Source: Pseudomonas sp. AL03 (GTDB taxonomy: Bacteria; Pseudomonadota; Gammaproteobacteria; Pseudomonadales; Pseudomonadaceae). Taken from it: 64,000 nucleotides of DNA. Location: positions 86,154 through 150,153 of the forward strand of contig NZ_JASBRE010000014.1 in the NCBI RefSeq assembly GCF_029960815.1, written 5' to 3'. Positions within the stretch are counted from its first letter, which is position 1. Every line of letters begins with the position of its first letter. Shown in pieces: positions 25,214-33,453 of this stretch. Below the pieces are notes generated by a model. That model did no database searches. It was not told the DNA's origin and saw only the letters and a list, made by a program, of their open reading frames with translations. The position numbers and the translations under genes were made by a program.

Positions 25214-25288
25214 ATGGATCAGTTATATATATTTTCCTTTTTTGTAATAGGTGCGTCCTGCGCATATGCGGCTTTCTGGGGTTGGTGA
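25214..25288 (+). CDS. 24-residue hydrophobic minor coat protein candidate
   Basis: MDQLYIFSFFVIGASCAYAA, then FWGW: almost entirely one membrane span. Its stop (TGA at 25286) is followed 1 bp later by the start of the pIII-like gene. Size and hydrophobicity match pVII/pIX of Ff phages (about 32 residues). There is no clear ribosome-binding site, so confidence is limited. Confidence 0.5.
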   Translation: MDQLYIFSFFVIGASCAYAAFWGW

Positions 25289-25289
25289 C

Positions 25290-26594
25290 ATGAGGGGGAT
25301 TATTTTCAAGCTCGTTGTGTGCGCCTACTTGGTAGCGATTTTATTTTTTTCCTCTTTTAGTAAGGCTGCTGATGCTGAAAAATTCAGCTGTGATAACTAT
25401 GTGATGCAAGGATGGTGTTCGAACCCTGCCTATATTTACTCCAGCGCACAAGCAGCTGCATTGCCCGTGATCAAGGCTTTTATTGCTCAGCAGACGGGCT
25501 ACTCCGAGATAACTTATACGCTCGACTCCTGCGCCAGTTACTACGGGATGGAGTATGTTTTGCAATGTGTTGCTCAGCTCACCTATCACAAGCTGGATGC
25601 AGAGGGAAAACCCTCGGTATTTCTGAAACAGCCGTTACCGATTCTCATCAACAAACAGCAGATAGAAGAAGTAATTTGTAATGACACTGCGGAACTAAAA
25701 GGAAGTATTGGCACCGTTATTGTTTCGGGTGCCAAAAAGTATGTATTGTCCAGAAATCCCGGTGAGAACATCTGCACCAATAATTGCAAATACGCCTCGC
25801 CGAAATCCGTGGACTGCTACTTAGTAACAGGCAAAACAAACGAAGGATTCTGCAATTTTGAATATAAGGCTGAACTTGGTTCGGACGGAAAAAAGCAAGC
25901 TTGCGAATCAGATCCAGCGCTTGAGGAAGGAGACGAAGGTGATCCTCTCGACGGCAAAGAAGAACCGCCACAACCGACCGATCCGGGCACAGAGGAGGGT
26001 GGTGATGGAGACGGTAATGGAGATGGTTCAGGAACCGATGACGGATCTGGCGAAGGTTCAGGCTCTGGCTCCGGAAGCGGCTCTGGAAGCGGCTCAGGCG
26101 AAGGCTCAGGCACTGGTTCGGGCACTGGCGGGACTGGCAGTAACGGCGGAGAAACCGGCACTGGCGGCAACGGAGGCACCGGCACTGGTGGTACAGGCGG
26201 AGGTACAAACCCAGGAGGAACTACCGGTGGAGACGGCTCTTCGGGAGGTACCGACGGCGATGGTTCTGATGGTGGGACGGAAGAAGGTTTTACGTCACCA
26301 GGTGAATTAGATCTCAATGGTAAGAATGAGCAACGAGGTGCAGAAGTCAAACAACAGTTCGCCGAATTTAAAAGTGACATCGAATCAAGCAAAACCTTTC
26401 AATCACTTAACAATGCCTTCGGCGGCAGTAATCATTCTGCCGCGACATGCCCAACTGGGTCAGTGTTCTTGTTTGGGAAAAATATCATATTCGATGCTCA
26501 CTGTGAGTTGTTTGCAATGATCGCACCCATTCTAAGAATGGTGTTTATAGCGATGTGGATGTTGCTTGCTGTGCGTATTGTATTGTCGGCTTAA
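25290..26594 (+). CDS. pIII-like adsorption protein with Gly-rich linker
   Basis: 434 residues from the ATG at 25290. Signal peptide (ILFFSSFSKAADAEK), N-terminal cysteine-rich domain of about 190 residues (CDNYVMQGWCSN, CASYYGMEYVLQC, CTNNC), then a Gly/Ser/Asp-rich linker of about 130 residues (residues about 230-360), then a C-terminal domain with paired cysteines (ATCPTGSVFLFG, DAHCE) and a terminal membrane helix (MIAPILRMVFIAMWMLLAVR). This matches the pilus-binding and virion-release protein of inoviruses, with a TspB-like C-terminus. The Gly-rich stretch is coded by repeated GGC/GGT/TCC. Confidence 0.85.
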   Translation: MRGIIFKLVVCAYLVAILFFSSFSKAADAEKFSCDNYVMQGWCSNPAYIYSSAQAAALPVIKAFIAQQTGYSEITYTLDSCASYYGMEYVLQCVAQLTYHKLDAEGKPSVFLKQPLPILINKQQIEEVICNDTAELKGSIGTVIVSGAKKYVLSRNPGENICTNNCKYASPKSVDCYLVTGKTNEGFCNFEYKAELGSDGKKQACESDPALEEGDEGDPLDGKEEPPQPTDPGTEEGGDGDGNGDGSGTDDGSGEGSGSGSGSGSGSGSGEGSGTGSGTGGTGSNGGETGTGGNGGTGTGGTGGGTNPGGTTGGDGSSGGTDGDGSDGGTEEGFTSPGELDLNGKNEQRGAEVKQQFAEFKSDIESSKTFQSLNNAFGGSNHSAATCPTGSVFLFGKNIIFDAHCELFAMIAPILRMVFIAMWMLLAVRIVLSA

Positions 26595-26597
26595 GGA

Positions 26598-26891
26598 ATG
26601 GATATGCTTTCTAGTTTTGCTGCATGGCTTAAAGGGGTTTTTGAACAGCTAGCGCAATTTGCTATAGATACCGTGTTCTTAGTCCTTGGTTGGATTTGGT
26701 CAGCTTTCATCGCGCTTCTTGATACATTGGGTATAGCAGAGCAAGTTGAAGGAGCCGCCCATGCGTTCGACTCAATACCAGATTCAGTTTGGTATTTTAT
26801 GAATATGTTTGAAATTCAATTTGGCTTGGGTTTGATTATGTCGGCTTATGGGTTGCGCTTCTTTATTCGTCGACTTCCAGTGGTGGGCTGA
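26598..26891 (+). CDS. pVI-like minor coat protein
   Basis: 97 residues with three hydrophobic helices (AIDTVFLVLGWIWSAFIALL, FEIQFGLGLIMSAYGLRFFI). Located between pIII and pI genes, the usual place of gene VI; DUF2523-type proteins here link pIII to the virion end. The TGATG overlap with the next gene (26891) shows translational coupling. Confidence 0.75.
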   Translation: MDMLSSFAAWLKGVFEQLAQFAIDTVFLVLGWIWSAFIALLDTLGIAEQVEGAAHAFDSIPDSVWYFMNMFEIQFGLGLIMSAYGLRFFIRRLPVVG

Positions 26892-27982
26892 TGGCTATTC
26901 ATGCTTATGTGGGCAAACCAGGTCACGGCAAAAGCTACGGTGTTGTTGAGCGTGTCATTATTCCCTCCTTAAAACAGGGCCGACATGTGGTAACCAATAT
27001 TCCGTTGAATGCTGATGATTTGCTGGCTGATTTTGGGGGGACTATTCAGCAGCTTCCTGTTGAATGGTTTGAGCTTCCTGATCTGGCTGAATATGTGATT
27101 AATGGCTGTGTTTTGATCATTGATGAAGCATGGCGACGGTGGCCGGAAGGTCAAAAGTCTAATCAGGCTAATCCGTGGGATAAAAAACTGTTAGCCGAGC
27201 ATCGACATATGGTTGATGCTAAAAACAACTCCATGCGCATTGTCATTGTTACGCAAGACCTCTCGCAGATTCCCAGTTGGGCAAGAACTCTTATAGAAAC
27301 AACTTTCCGCATTTGGAAAATCTCAAAAAAGGTTTATCGAGTAGACGTTTACTCAGGTGTTGTTACTGGAGACAAACCGCCAAAGTCTAAGTTGATTCGT
27401 CAATTCCCTGGAGTTTTCGACAAAAGCATTCAGGCTTATTACAAGTCAGCCACTCACTCTGAAACAGGTGAGGTAGGTGATGAGTCTGTAGCAGACAAAA
27501 GCGGATCATTTATTAGGTCGTATGGGCTTTGGGCTTTAGTTGGGATTGTTGTTGTATGTCTCGTTGTTGGTGTTCTTGGATTAAAATCATTCTTCAAAAC
27601 GACTCCACCACCTCCGCCATTACCCCATCCACACATTGACAAGGTTGTCAAAAAGACCAACCCGGAAAAAACTCCGGCACCTCTTCCAATTCAATATTCT
27701 CAAACGTGGCGACTCAGCGGTTTTGTTCACTCCTACACACCTGACCCACAAAGTAAAACTGATCCATCAGTTGCCATATTAGTAGATAAAACAGGACGCA
27801 CTCGATACATCGCCTTTTCTGAGTGCCGTTACTTTTCAGATTTCAATGAGGTTTACTGTGATATTGAAGGGGAAAGGATTACCACTTGGACATCGCAAAG
27901 CTCCAGCTTAGTCATGCCTCCAATCATCGGGGGCTTCGGCGGTGGAACTGCTCAGCGTAGCGCAAGCAGTCCATCCGGCTAA
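26891..27982 (+). CDS. Zot/pI family assembly ATPase
   Basis: 363 residues. Walker A GKPGHGKSYG at residue 8 and Walker B CVLIIDEAWRRWP near residue 73, followed by HRHMVDAKNNSMRIVIVTQ. One membrane segment near residues 214-234 (LWALVGIVVVCLVVGVLGL), then a proline-rich linker and a periplasmic C-terminal domain. In inoviruses this inner membrane protein drives extrusion of the phage through the secretin. The next gene is the secretin, as expected for an interacting pair. Confidence 0.9.
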   Translation: MAIHAYVGKPGHGKSYGVVERVIIPSLKQGRHVVTNIPLNADDLLADFGGTIQQLPVEWFELPDLAEYVINGCVLIIDEAWRRWPEGQKSNQANPWDKKLLAEHRHMVDAKNNSMRIVIVTQDLSQIPSWARTLIETTFRIWKISKKVYRVDVYSGVVTGDKPPKSKLIRQFPGVFDKSIQAYYKSATHSETGEVGDESVADKSGSFIRSYGLWALVGIVVVCLVVGVLGLKSFFKTTPPPPPLPHPHIDKVVKKTNPEKTPAPLPIQYSQTWRLSGFVHSYTPDPQSKTDPSVAILVDKTGRTRYIAFSECRYFSDFNEVYCDIEGERITTWTSQSSSLVMPPIIGGFGGGTAQRSASSPSG

Positions 27983-28010
27983 GCCTCCTTACTTTCCTAA
28001 TGGTATCTAT

Positions 28011-29258
28011 ATGAAGTGTTTTCGCACCTTTGCAATGATTGTTGCATTGACTTTTTCACTGTCTGTGTTCGCGGAGACAGACAATAAAATGACATTTGAT
28101 TTTGACGCGATCAATACTAGTGCAGCCCTACAGCTCATAGCCGATTTTGCCGGGTTAAACCTTGTGAGTGCCGATGATATTACCGGTACTGTTACTATGC
28201 GGATGAAAGGGGTTTCTTGGCAGGACGCATTAGAGTACGTCGCCAAAACAAAGAGCCTCAACTACCACATTGATAGTGGTGTTCTGTATGTTTCACACGG
28301 TGCCGATTACTTTCAAAGCGCTGAAGAATCTGTAGTGCCTGAATATAAAAACTCTATTTTTAAAATCAGGCACATACTTGCCTCAGAAGCCATCAAGGGC
28401 TTTCCGGTACTCTCTGAGTCAGGAAAACAAGAATCGCTCACGTCAAATGATGCATCCTCTATTGTCGTGGCTCGTATGTCCGCTGAGAGACTTGAAGAGC
28501 TTGGTCTATATCTCAGTGCTGTTGATTTTCCTCGTGCCCAAGTGATGATCGAGGCGCGCATTGTTGAGGTTGATAGATCATTCTCGCAGGAGCTTGGTGT
28601 TAATTGGTCGGGCACCGCTCGCCCTGGTAATTTCACAGCGACTGGCTCAACCAATTTCGTTGATATGGGCAGCCAGATTTCTAATGCAGGCATTGGTTTT
28701 GTTTCAAGCGCGTTGATTCTGGATTTGGAATTGGCAGCGATGGAGAAGGGTGGTTACGGCAAAGTTATCTCACGTCCGCGAGTATTTGCCTCTGACAGGC
28801 AGCAAGCTCGCATCGTGAAAGGATCTGAGGTTCCTTACCAGCAAGCCGCCGGTGATGGTGCGACATCTGTTTCCTTTAAAGAGGCCGCGCTTTCCCTTGA
28901 TGTGACACCTTCGATTGATGAAACCGGGGTCTTACTGGACGTGAAATTAGCCAAGGATGAGCCTGATTTTTCCAATGCCATCAATGGTGTTCCGCCGATC
29001 AAAACAGCCTCGCTGACTTCTAAGGTTCGCGTTCGTTTGGGTTCAACGATTGCCCTTGGTGGTGTGTATTCAAATACCGAGCACGTCCAAGAGCATCGAG
29101 TGCCGGGGCTGGCTTCGATTCCTTACCTGGGTCGAATTTTCCGTTACAGCACGAAATCCAGCGGTACGTCTGAGCTGATTCTTTTCATCACACCAACGTT
29201 GATTCCTGCTATTGACGTGGCCCAGGTGCAAGACTTAAGAAGTAGACAACCCCAATAG
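28011..29258 (+). CDS. Phage-encoded secretin (pIV-like)
   Basis: 415 residues from the ATG at 28011: signal peptide (MKCFRTFAMIVALTFSLSVF), N0 domain (MTFDFDAINTSAALQLIADF), N1/N3-type region and a secretin domain with ARIVEVDRSFSQELGVNW and the C-terminal VPGLASIPYLGRIFR and ELILFITPTLI. It forms the outer membrane exit pore. Many Xer-dependent phages such as CTXphi lack a secretin and borrow the host's type II one, so its presence matters. Confidence 0.92.
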   Translation: MKCFRTFAMIVALTFSLSVFAETDNKMTFDFDAINTSAALQLIADFAGLNLVSADDITGTVTMRMKGVSWQDALEYVAKTKSLNYHIDSGVLYVSHGADYFQSAEESVVPEYKNSIFKIRHILASEAIKGFPVLSESGKQESLTSNDASSIVVARMSAERLEELGLYLSAVDFPRAQVMIEARIVEVDRSFSQELGVNWSGTARPGNFTATGSTNFVDMGSQISNAGIGFVSSALILDLELAAMEKGGYGKVISRPRVFASDRQQARIVKGSEVPYQQAAGDGATSVSFKEAALSLDVTPSIDETGVLLDVKLAKDEPDFSNAINGVPPIKTASLTSKVRVRLGSTIALGGVYSNTEHVQEHRVPGLASIPYLGRIFRYSTKSSGTSELILFITPTLIPAIDVAQVQDLRSRQPQ

Positions 29259-29268
29259 GCCGACGCCA

Positions 29269-29493
29269 ATGACCAGTAAAAAGCGGCTTAAACCGTTTGA
29301 TCCAGTCATGCACTTGGACAACGAAATAGTCATTCGTGAGTACCTGGAGCTGGCCCGTAATGATCCAGATCCGCAGGTTTATCAGCAGGCTTTGCAGAAC
29401 GTCGCAAAGGCAGAAGAAGCCGCGTGGTTGAATACGCCGGCTGTTGGACGTGAGCTTGAAGGGTGGCCATCGAAGGATTCAGGAAAGCCCTGA
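29269..29493 (+). CDS. Unknown small prophage protein, 74 residues
   Basis: Acidic and soluble (MTSKKRLKPFDPVMHLDNEI ... LARNDPDPQVYQQALQNVAK). No family recognised. It follows the secretin gene by 10 bp and is likely on the same transcript. The run KAEEAAWLNTPAVG has a helical look. Confidence 0.6.
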   Translation: MTSKKRLKPFDPVMHLDNEIVIREYLELARNDPDPQVYQQALQNVAKAEEAAWLNTPAVGRELEGWPSKDSGKP

Positions 29494-29495
29494 AG

Positions 29496-29533
29496 TATAA
29501 CTAAATTAAATAGAGATTTAGTTTAGTTATAAT
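29496..29533 (+). promoter_or_regulatory. Promoter with perfect -10 inside an inverted repeat
   Basis: TATAACTAAA (29496-29505) and TTTAGTTATA (29522-29531) are inverted repeats, and a perfect TATAAT lies at 29528-29533. It precedes the 129-residue gene by about 30 bp. An operator overlapping the -10 suggests regulated expression. Confidence 0.55.
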
Positions 29534-29564
29534 ATTTAGGAATATAAAAGGAGGAGGGTGAACA

Positions 29565-29954
29565 ATGCAGGGAACCGATAAGCAGAAGGCGCTGGCCACC
29601 TTGATCAAAGCTGAATCTGTTCAGTCAATTGCTGCTGCGGGGCTTTCGGCTCCCCAGTTCCGTGAAGCGTGTGCTGCCTTGGCGGAAGCGGTCGAGGCAA
29701 TTACAGACTCATCCTGGATCATTTCCAACCGCTACAACCTCGGACTTAAAACGGGCTTCATTTATGGCACGGATCGGCCCACGATTACCGCTCAGGAGGT
29801 CGGATACCATCAATTGTTACGCAACGAGCATTGGCGAAATCCCTACCTGCGCAAAGGAACCTCCAGCTTCACCAAGCAGCATCAGATTGCGTTAAAAGCC
29901 ATGTTTCAGGAAGCATGGCGACTTGAGCGGATTTCTCCCGAGGTCATCCAATGA
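29565..29954 (+). CDS. Unknown prophage protein, 129 residues
   Basis: Very strong ribosome-binding site (AAGGAGGAGGG) before the ATG at 29565. The protein begins MQGTDKQKALATLIKAESVQ and is soluble, helical and basic at the C-terminus (KQHQIALKAMFQEAWRLERI). No family recognised. It is the last gene before dif and has its own promoter with an operator-like repeat, so a regulator or superinfection-immunity role is conceivable but unproven. The stretch 29955-30174 holds no gene. Confidence 0.6.
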   Translation: MQGTDKQKALATLIKAESVQSIAAAGLSAPQFREACAALAEAVEAITDSSWIISNRYNLGLKTGFIYGTDRPTITAQEVGYHQLLRNEHWRNPYLRKGTSSFTKQHQIALKAMFQEAWRLERISPEVIQ

Positions 29955-30174
29955 CAAAGCTGATTCATTGTGGACTCGCTGCTTGATTCAGATCGATGCG
30001 AATGAAGAAGCACAGCGGCCATCGTTCTGGGGCCGTGTTGCTACTAGCAACACTCAGCGTTCAGGCTTCGTCAGGTGGTCTATGATTAGGCTAATAGCGA
30101 AGCTTCACAAAGGGTTACGATGACTTTCTGCTGTGTGAAAAAGCAAGGACACGCAAGCCATTGATTATTCAGTA

Positions 30175-30202
30175 GCTTCGCATAATGTATATTATGTTAA
30201 AT
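30175..30202 (+). other. dif site (XerC/XerD recombination, chromosome terminus)
   Basis: GCTTCGCATAA (XerC arm), TGTATA (centre), TTATGTTAAAT (XerD arm) match the E. coli dif sequence at 26 of 28 positions, and the Pseudomonas version at all but one as I remember it. dif is the unique site where FtsK, XerC and XerD resolve chromosome dimers. It also serves as the integration site of Xer-dependent phages, and forms the right boundary of the prophage. Confidence 0.95.
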
Positions 30203-30235
30203 GATGTACTTAGGCGGAACTGCGCGCCCGCAGGG

Positions 30236-30551
30236 AAGGATCTCCAGCCGCGCAGTTGGGGCTGTCCTTCAATCCGATCAGCCTGTTTTACTGCTTCGAA
30301 TCCGACGGCAGTCCGGCCGCCATCCCATGCAGGACTGGCAGGGCGAGCAAAAAATGTTTGAAGCTGGGCTGGGCCTGGAGCGCATCGAACTGACGCGCCA
30401 AAGCCTGCACCGCCACCTTCTGGACTTCCCCTGGATGACCGGCAAGACCCTGCTCGGCATTTATTGGCAGGCCCTGCGTCTGCTGCTTAAGCGTCTGCCG
30501 CTGTTTTCCCATGAAGCCGCCAGCGGTGAATACTCGACGGTGAGCGCCTGA
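30236..30551 (+). pseudogene. DUF1365 pseudogene (5' end lost, internal deletion)
   Basis: FNPISLFYCFESDGSPAAI near 30271 is the typical DUF1365 motif; it breaks off and continues in another frame as DWQGEQKMFEAGLGLERIEL and LGIYWQALRLLLKRLPLF, the family's C-terminal half. About 100 codons in the middle are missing and the 5' end is lost close to dif. In Pseudomonas this gene normally precedes a cyclopropane-fatty-acid-synthase-like gene, and so it does here. Confidence 0.75.
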
Positions 30552-30887
30552 GCTTCGGCGAGTCTGGCGCTGTTCTGCATGGCGAGATCGAAGTGCATAA
30601 TACGACCCTGTGGTCGATGGTGGCGGTGAATGGCTCAATTGGCGCTGGCGAGGCCTATATTCAAGAGTACTGGAGCAGTCCCGATCACCACCCTGCCCCG
30701 TGAGCAATTTGCGTACACGAAGCGCCGAATTGAGGAGCAGTGTCTGCAAGACCGCATTACTCTGCTGTTGCAGGACTATCGTGACCTGAAGGGCAAATGC
30801 GACAAGCTAGTATCGATTGAGATGATCGAGGCAGTCGGCCACCGCTTCCTGCCCACCTACTTCAAACGCGAGGCCGGTTGTTGCTGA
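30528..30887 (+). pseudogene. Cyclopropane/furan fatty acid synthase-like pseudogene
   Basis: The frame from 30528 reads LDGERLSFGESGAVLHGEIE and VNGSIGAGEAYI, the N-terminal part of Cfa/UfaM proteins, and then after a frameshift REQFAYTKRRIEEQ, TLLLQDYRDLKG and LVSIEMIEAVGHRFLPTYFK, the middle part. The SAM-binding glycine motif and the C-terminus are absent. The 5' end is fused to the DUF1365 remnant. A light-induced fatty acid synthase of this family (ufaM) is described in P. putida. Confidence 0.75.
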
Positions 30888-31362
30888 ACGCAGGGCTGTT
30901 CCAACTCGGTTGGTTTGCCTGCGTGTTTGGTGCGCAACGGCCTTGGACGGCGCTGATTGCAATCGCATGCCTAGCTACACACCTGCTTTGGATTGCCAAC
31001 GACCCAAATGAATGGCGCATTCTGTTGCGGGTGGCAACCTGCGGTTGGGTCCTGGACAGTATTCTAGTGCACCTCGGGCTGTTCTCCTTTTCAGATACCA
31101 CTATTGTTCTGCCGCTATGGCTGGCAATGCTTTGGCTGCTTTTCGCCAGCACTTTGCGTCACAGCCTGAACTGGACAAGCGGCCTTGGTGGATGGGCAGC
31201 CTACTGGGGGCCTTTGGCGGGCCGCTCTCATATTTGGGCGGCGCTAGGTTAGCAGACGTGGGTCTACCGCTAGGTGTTTGACCTAGCGCTCTGCTAATCG
31301 CATTGATATGGGCGATGTTGATGCCGGCGCTGCACCGGATAGCCGGACAGCATGCACGTTGA
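30882..31362 (+). pseudogene. DUF2878 membrane protein pseudogene
   Basis: LNAGLFQLGWFACVFGAQRP starts the frame, which has four hydrophobic segments up to HSLNWTS (near 31175). The family sequence then continues in another frame (PWWMGSLLGAFGGPLSYLGG, DVGLPLGV), meets a TGA and continues to RIAGQHAR with stop at 31360. So there is one frameshift near 31178 and one nonsense codon near 31278. Confidence 0.7.
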
Positions 31363-31369
31363 CTCAAGA

Positions 31370-31888
31370 CTACTTGCGGAAGAACAAGGTGATCTGGCCT
31401 ACCTCCACCCCGAACTTGGTCATGAACGAGCGATTGATCATGGTGTTCTTGTCCATTAGGTACATCCAGTCGTCCAACTGAACCTGATATTCCTTTCCAT
31501 CCACCGGTAGGCTCAGCACATATCTCCAGCGCAGTGTATTGCCTGCCACCTCACCAAGCGCCTCGCCTACCACGTCGCCAGCGGTTCCGCGCCATTGGCT
31601 AGAACCAACTGGAGTTAACGTCCACACCCGTTTTTGCTTAGTACCATCGCTGTAAGTAAATGATTCGTCGAGGATCAGCCTGCTACCTTCGGAGTGGCCA
31701 TTGATCTCCACGTGGAAGCGCTTCGTGACCTCGCCAGAACGCTTTTGAAACATACCCCAGGCTTCGACCCGCCCCTCGAAGAATTCGCGCAACTCAAGCG
31801 TGGGCGTCTCTTGGCTGTAGGTGTGCACATCCACCCGGCTGCAACTTGCAAGGCCAATGCATAGCAGCAATATCCATATCTTCAGCAT
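31370..31888 (-). CDS. DUF3833-family lipoprotein
   Basis: 172 residues with a lipobox (MLKIWILLLCIGLASC). The body ELREFFEGRVEAWGMFQKRS ... SFTYSDGTKQKRVWTLTPVG is the DUF3833 domain. The ATG at 31888 is chosen over one 6 bp upstream because GAGGA is correctly spaced. It lies leftward beside the chalcone-isomerase-like gene in the light-response cluster; both look intact. Confidence 0.82.
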   Translation of the reverse strand: MLKIWILLLCIGLASCSRVDVHTYSQETPTLELREFFEGRVEAWGMFQKRSGEVTKRFHVEINGHSEGSRLILDESFTYSDGTKQKRVWTLTPVGSSQWRGTAGDVVGEALGEVAGNTLRWRYVLSLPVDGKEYQVQLDDWMYLMDKNTMINRSFMTKFGVEVGQITLFFRK

Positions 31889-31907
31889 GTGCATTTCCTC
31901 AACGGTC

Positions 31908-32459
31908 TCAGGGTTTAGCTGCGCCCAACAATTGGGCACGCAGCTCCGGGTTGCGTGTTCGGGGGTCAAGCCAGATGGAAAAAAAGGCTTTGGCGAACGC
32001 ATCATCCCTCACCACATGCTGTAGGTTCTCGCCGACGTAAAAACGTGCGCCCTCTCCAGGCATATAGACGCCGGTGATGCGGTCACCGGCGCGCACATCG
32101 ACAAACGCCTGCTGCATCTCCCACTCCCAGCGGGCCATCAGCTCTGAATTCAGGGAGTTGGGCGAAAGGCGACGGATTTCCTTGATGCTGGCCTCAACCA
32201 GATCATCGCGACTAATAGCGCGACTGTAGGTCAGCTCTAACGCAAAAGGCACATCCGCATCCAGCGGTTCACCGGCAATCAGGCGAGGGCTCCAGAATTG
32301 CGCGTTGTAGATAGAGAAACCGAACACGCGCATCTCCCCGCTACCCAACCGACGAGCATCGGGTAACGCCTCGCGCCAATCAGCAAATAGCTCTGCACTT
32401 GGGAGCATCAGAACAAGACAGATAAGGTGGCGGATTAAGCGGTCCGTCTGCATAGCCAT
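31908..32459 (-). CDS. Chalcone-isomerase-like periplasmic protein
   Basis: 183 residues with a signal peptide (LICLVLMLPSAELFADW). Characteristic bacterial chalcone-isomerase-like stretches are RLGSGEMRVFGFSIYNAQFW, ALELTYSRAISRDDLVEASI and FAKAFFSIWLDPRTRNPELR. No substrate is known. First gene of a leftward pair with the DUF3833 lipoprotein; its upstream region 32460-32802 holds a single TGTACA (32518-32523) that may be an operator for a LitR-type regulator. Confidence 0.82.
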   Translation of the reverse strand: MAMQTDRLIRHLICLVLMLPSAELFADWREALPDARRLGSGEMRVFGFSIYNAQFWSPRLIAGEPLDADVPFALELTYSRAISRDDLVEASIKEIRRLSPNSLNSELMARWEWEMQQAFVDVRAGDRITGVYMPGEGARFYVGENLQHVVRDDAFAKAFFSIWLDPRTRNPELRAQLLGAAKP

Positions 32460-32802
32460 GCAAAGACCTCGTTAAGACTCAATAGACGCCTTTAAAAGTT
32501 ATACCAAATTATTTTTTTGTACAGCTAATACCTCAAAACCGGACTCTCCCCTTAAGAACCGCAGAGATGGAGCGCCATTGGCGCTTTCACAAGCAGGTTT
32601 TTGGCGAGCTGCAAAGAGCGTCGATCTTCCGGAGCGAGTGGTTTCAAATCTGGAGGATTCTTCATGGCGGCGATTCGTGTCCTTGAATTGCCGGTGGCGA
32701 ATGCACCTTAGACTCTTCCCGTGGTTGAACTCAGCTCACAGGAAGAGAAATGGGTATCCCACGCTGTTTGCGCGCCGATAACCTGCGCAGGAGTAGTCGA
32801 CA

Positions 32803-33363
32803 TTGTCAGTCTGTTTTTTTCGGCCTATCTTATACAAAACTTATACAGAAACGGCCGACACGTACAAGAAAGAGCTTTGGCCACTCACGTTTTACTTTGA
32901 CGGTGAATGCCCGCTCTGCGCTCGGGAAATCACGTTCCTGGCGCGCCATAGACGCCCGGCTGCGATTTTTGACATCAGTAGCGAAGAGTTCGACGCATGG
33001 GCCTTGGGGTTCACGTTCGAGCAAATGCAGTCTTCTCTTCATGCCAGATTCGCTGATGGCCGCTGGATGACGGGCCTGGACACCACCTTGTGAAGCTGGC
33101 GAGCCGCCGGCCTGGGTGTCTGGGCCACGCCACTGACATGGCGCGCGATCCGCCCGCTGCTTGCCGTCGGTTATCGCCTGTTCTGCCGCTTACGCCCGCA
33201 TTTGGCATGGTTGCCTCATCCGGATGGCAGCCGCCGCTGTCGCGACAACCGCTGTTCGGGGGTGCAGCCAAACTCGGCACCAGTCGGGCCACCTGCACTA
33301 AAAATAAAACAGGTTTGGAATCCTTCACGCGGTCATTCACCCAACGAAGAACCTCGGCCATAG
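32803..33363 (+). pseudogene. DUF393 protein pseudogene (nonsense codon)
   Basis: TFYFDGECPLCAREITFLAR near 32890 is the DUF393 thioredoxin-like CxxC motif. The frame reads to GLDTTL and a TGA at 33091-33093; it then continues in the same frame as SWRAAGLGVWATPLTWRAIR and LFCRLRPHLAWLPHPDGSRR to a TAG at 33361. TGA replaces an expected TGG (Trp). A start codon is hard to find: the only upstream in-frame one (TTG 32803) lies before the operator repeats. So it is inactive. Confidence 0.75.
32829..32848 (+). promoter_or_regulatory. Tandem LitR/CarH-type operator repeats
   Basis: CTTATACAA (32829-32837) and CTTATACAG (32840-32848) are 11 bp apart and both fit nnTnTACAn, the repeat described for the B12-dependent photoreceptor repressor CarH/LitR. 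They lie just before the DUF393 gene of the light-response cluster. No LitR gene is in this window. Confidence 0.6.
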
Positions 33364-33453
33364 GAGCGTTAGCGATGCCTGCGTGACCTGCGTCAAACCT
33401 TGAGTGACAAGCACGCCCCTGTTGACAGTAGTGTCCCTTTCATCAAATGCAGC

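Larger units (their letters stand above)
15890..30202. mobile_element. Filamentous prophage (inovirus) integrated at dif
   Basis: Contains an inovirus gene set in canonical order (II/X replication protein, ssDNA-binding protein, coat proteins, pIII-like, pVI-like, Zot/pI, secretin) and no integrase or transposase. The right end is the dif site at 30175-30202, which indicates integration with host XerC/XerD, as in CTXphi and related phages. The left end is placed at the folded dif-like hairpin near 15890-15998; this edge is less certain than the right one. Cargo includes a bacteriocin-immunity pair. The segment is tandemly duplicated over 2661 bp. Confidence 0.75.

Noticed and set aside
25817..26392. 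Proline-rich minus-strand frame of 191 codons
   Set aside because: It is the reverse complement of the Gly-rich linker of the pIII-like protein and has no ribosome-binding site.
32803..32805. TTG as start of the DUF393 gene
   Set aside because: It lies upstream of the operator repeats, so it would not be in the transcript controlled by them.
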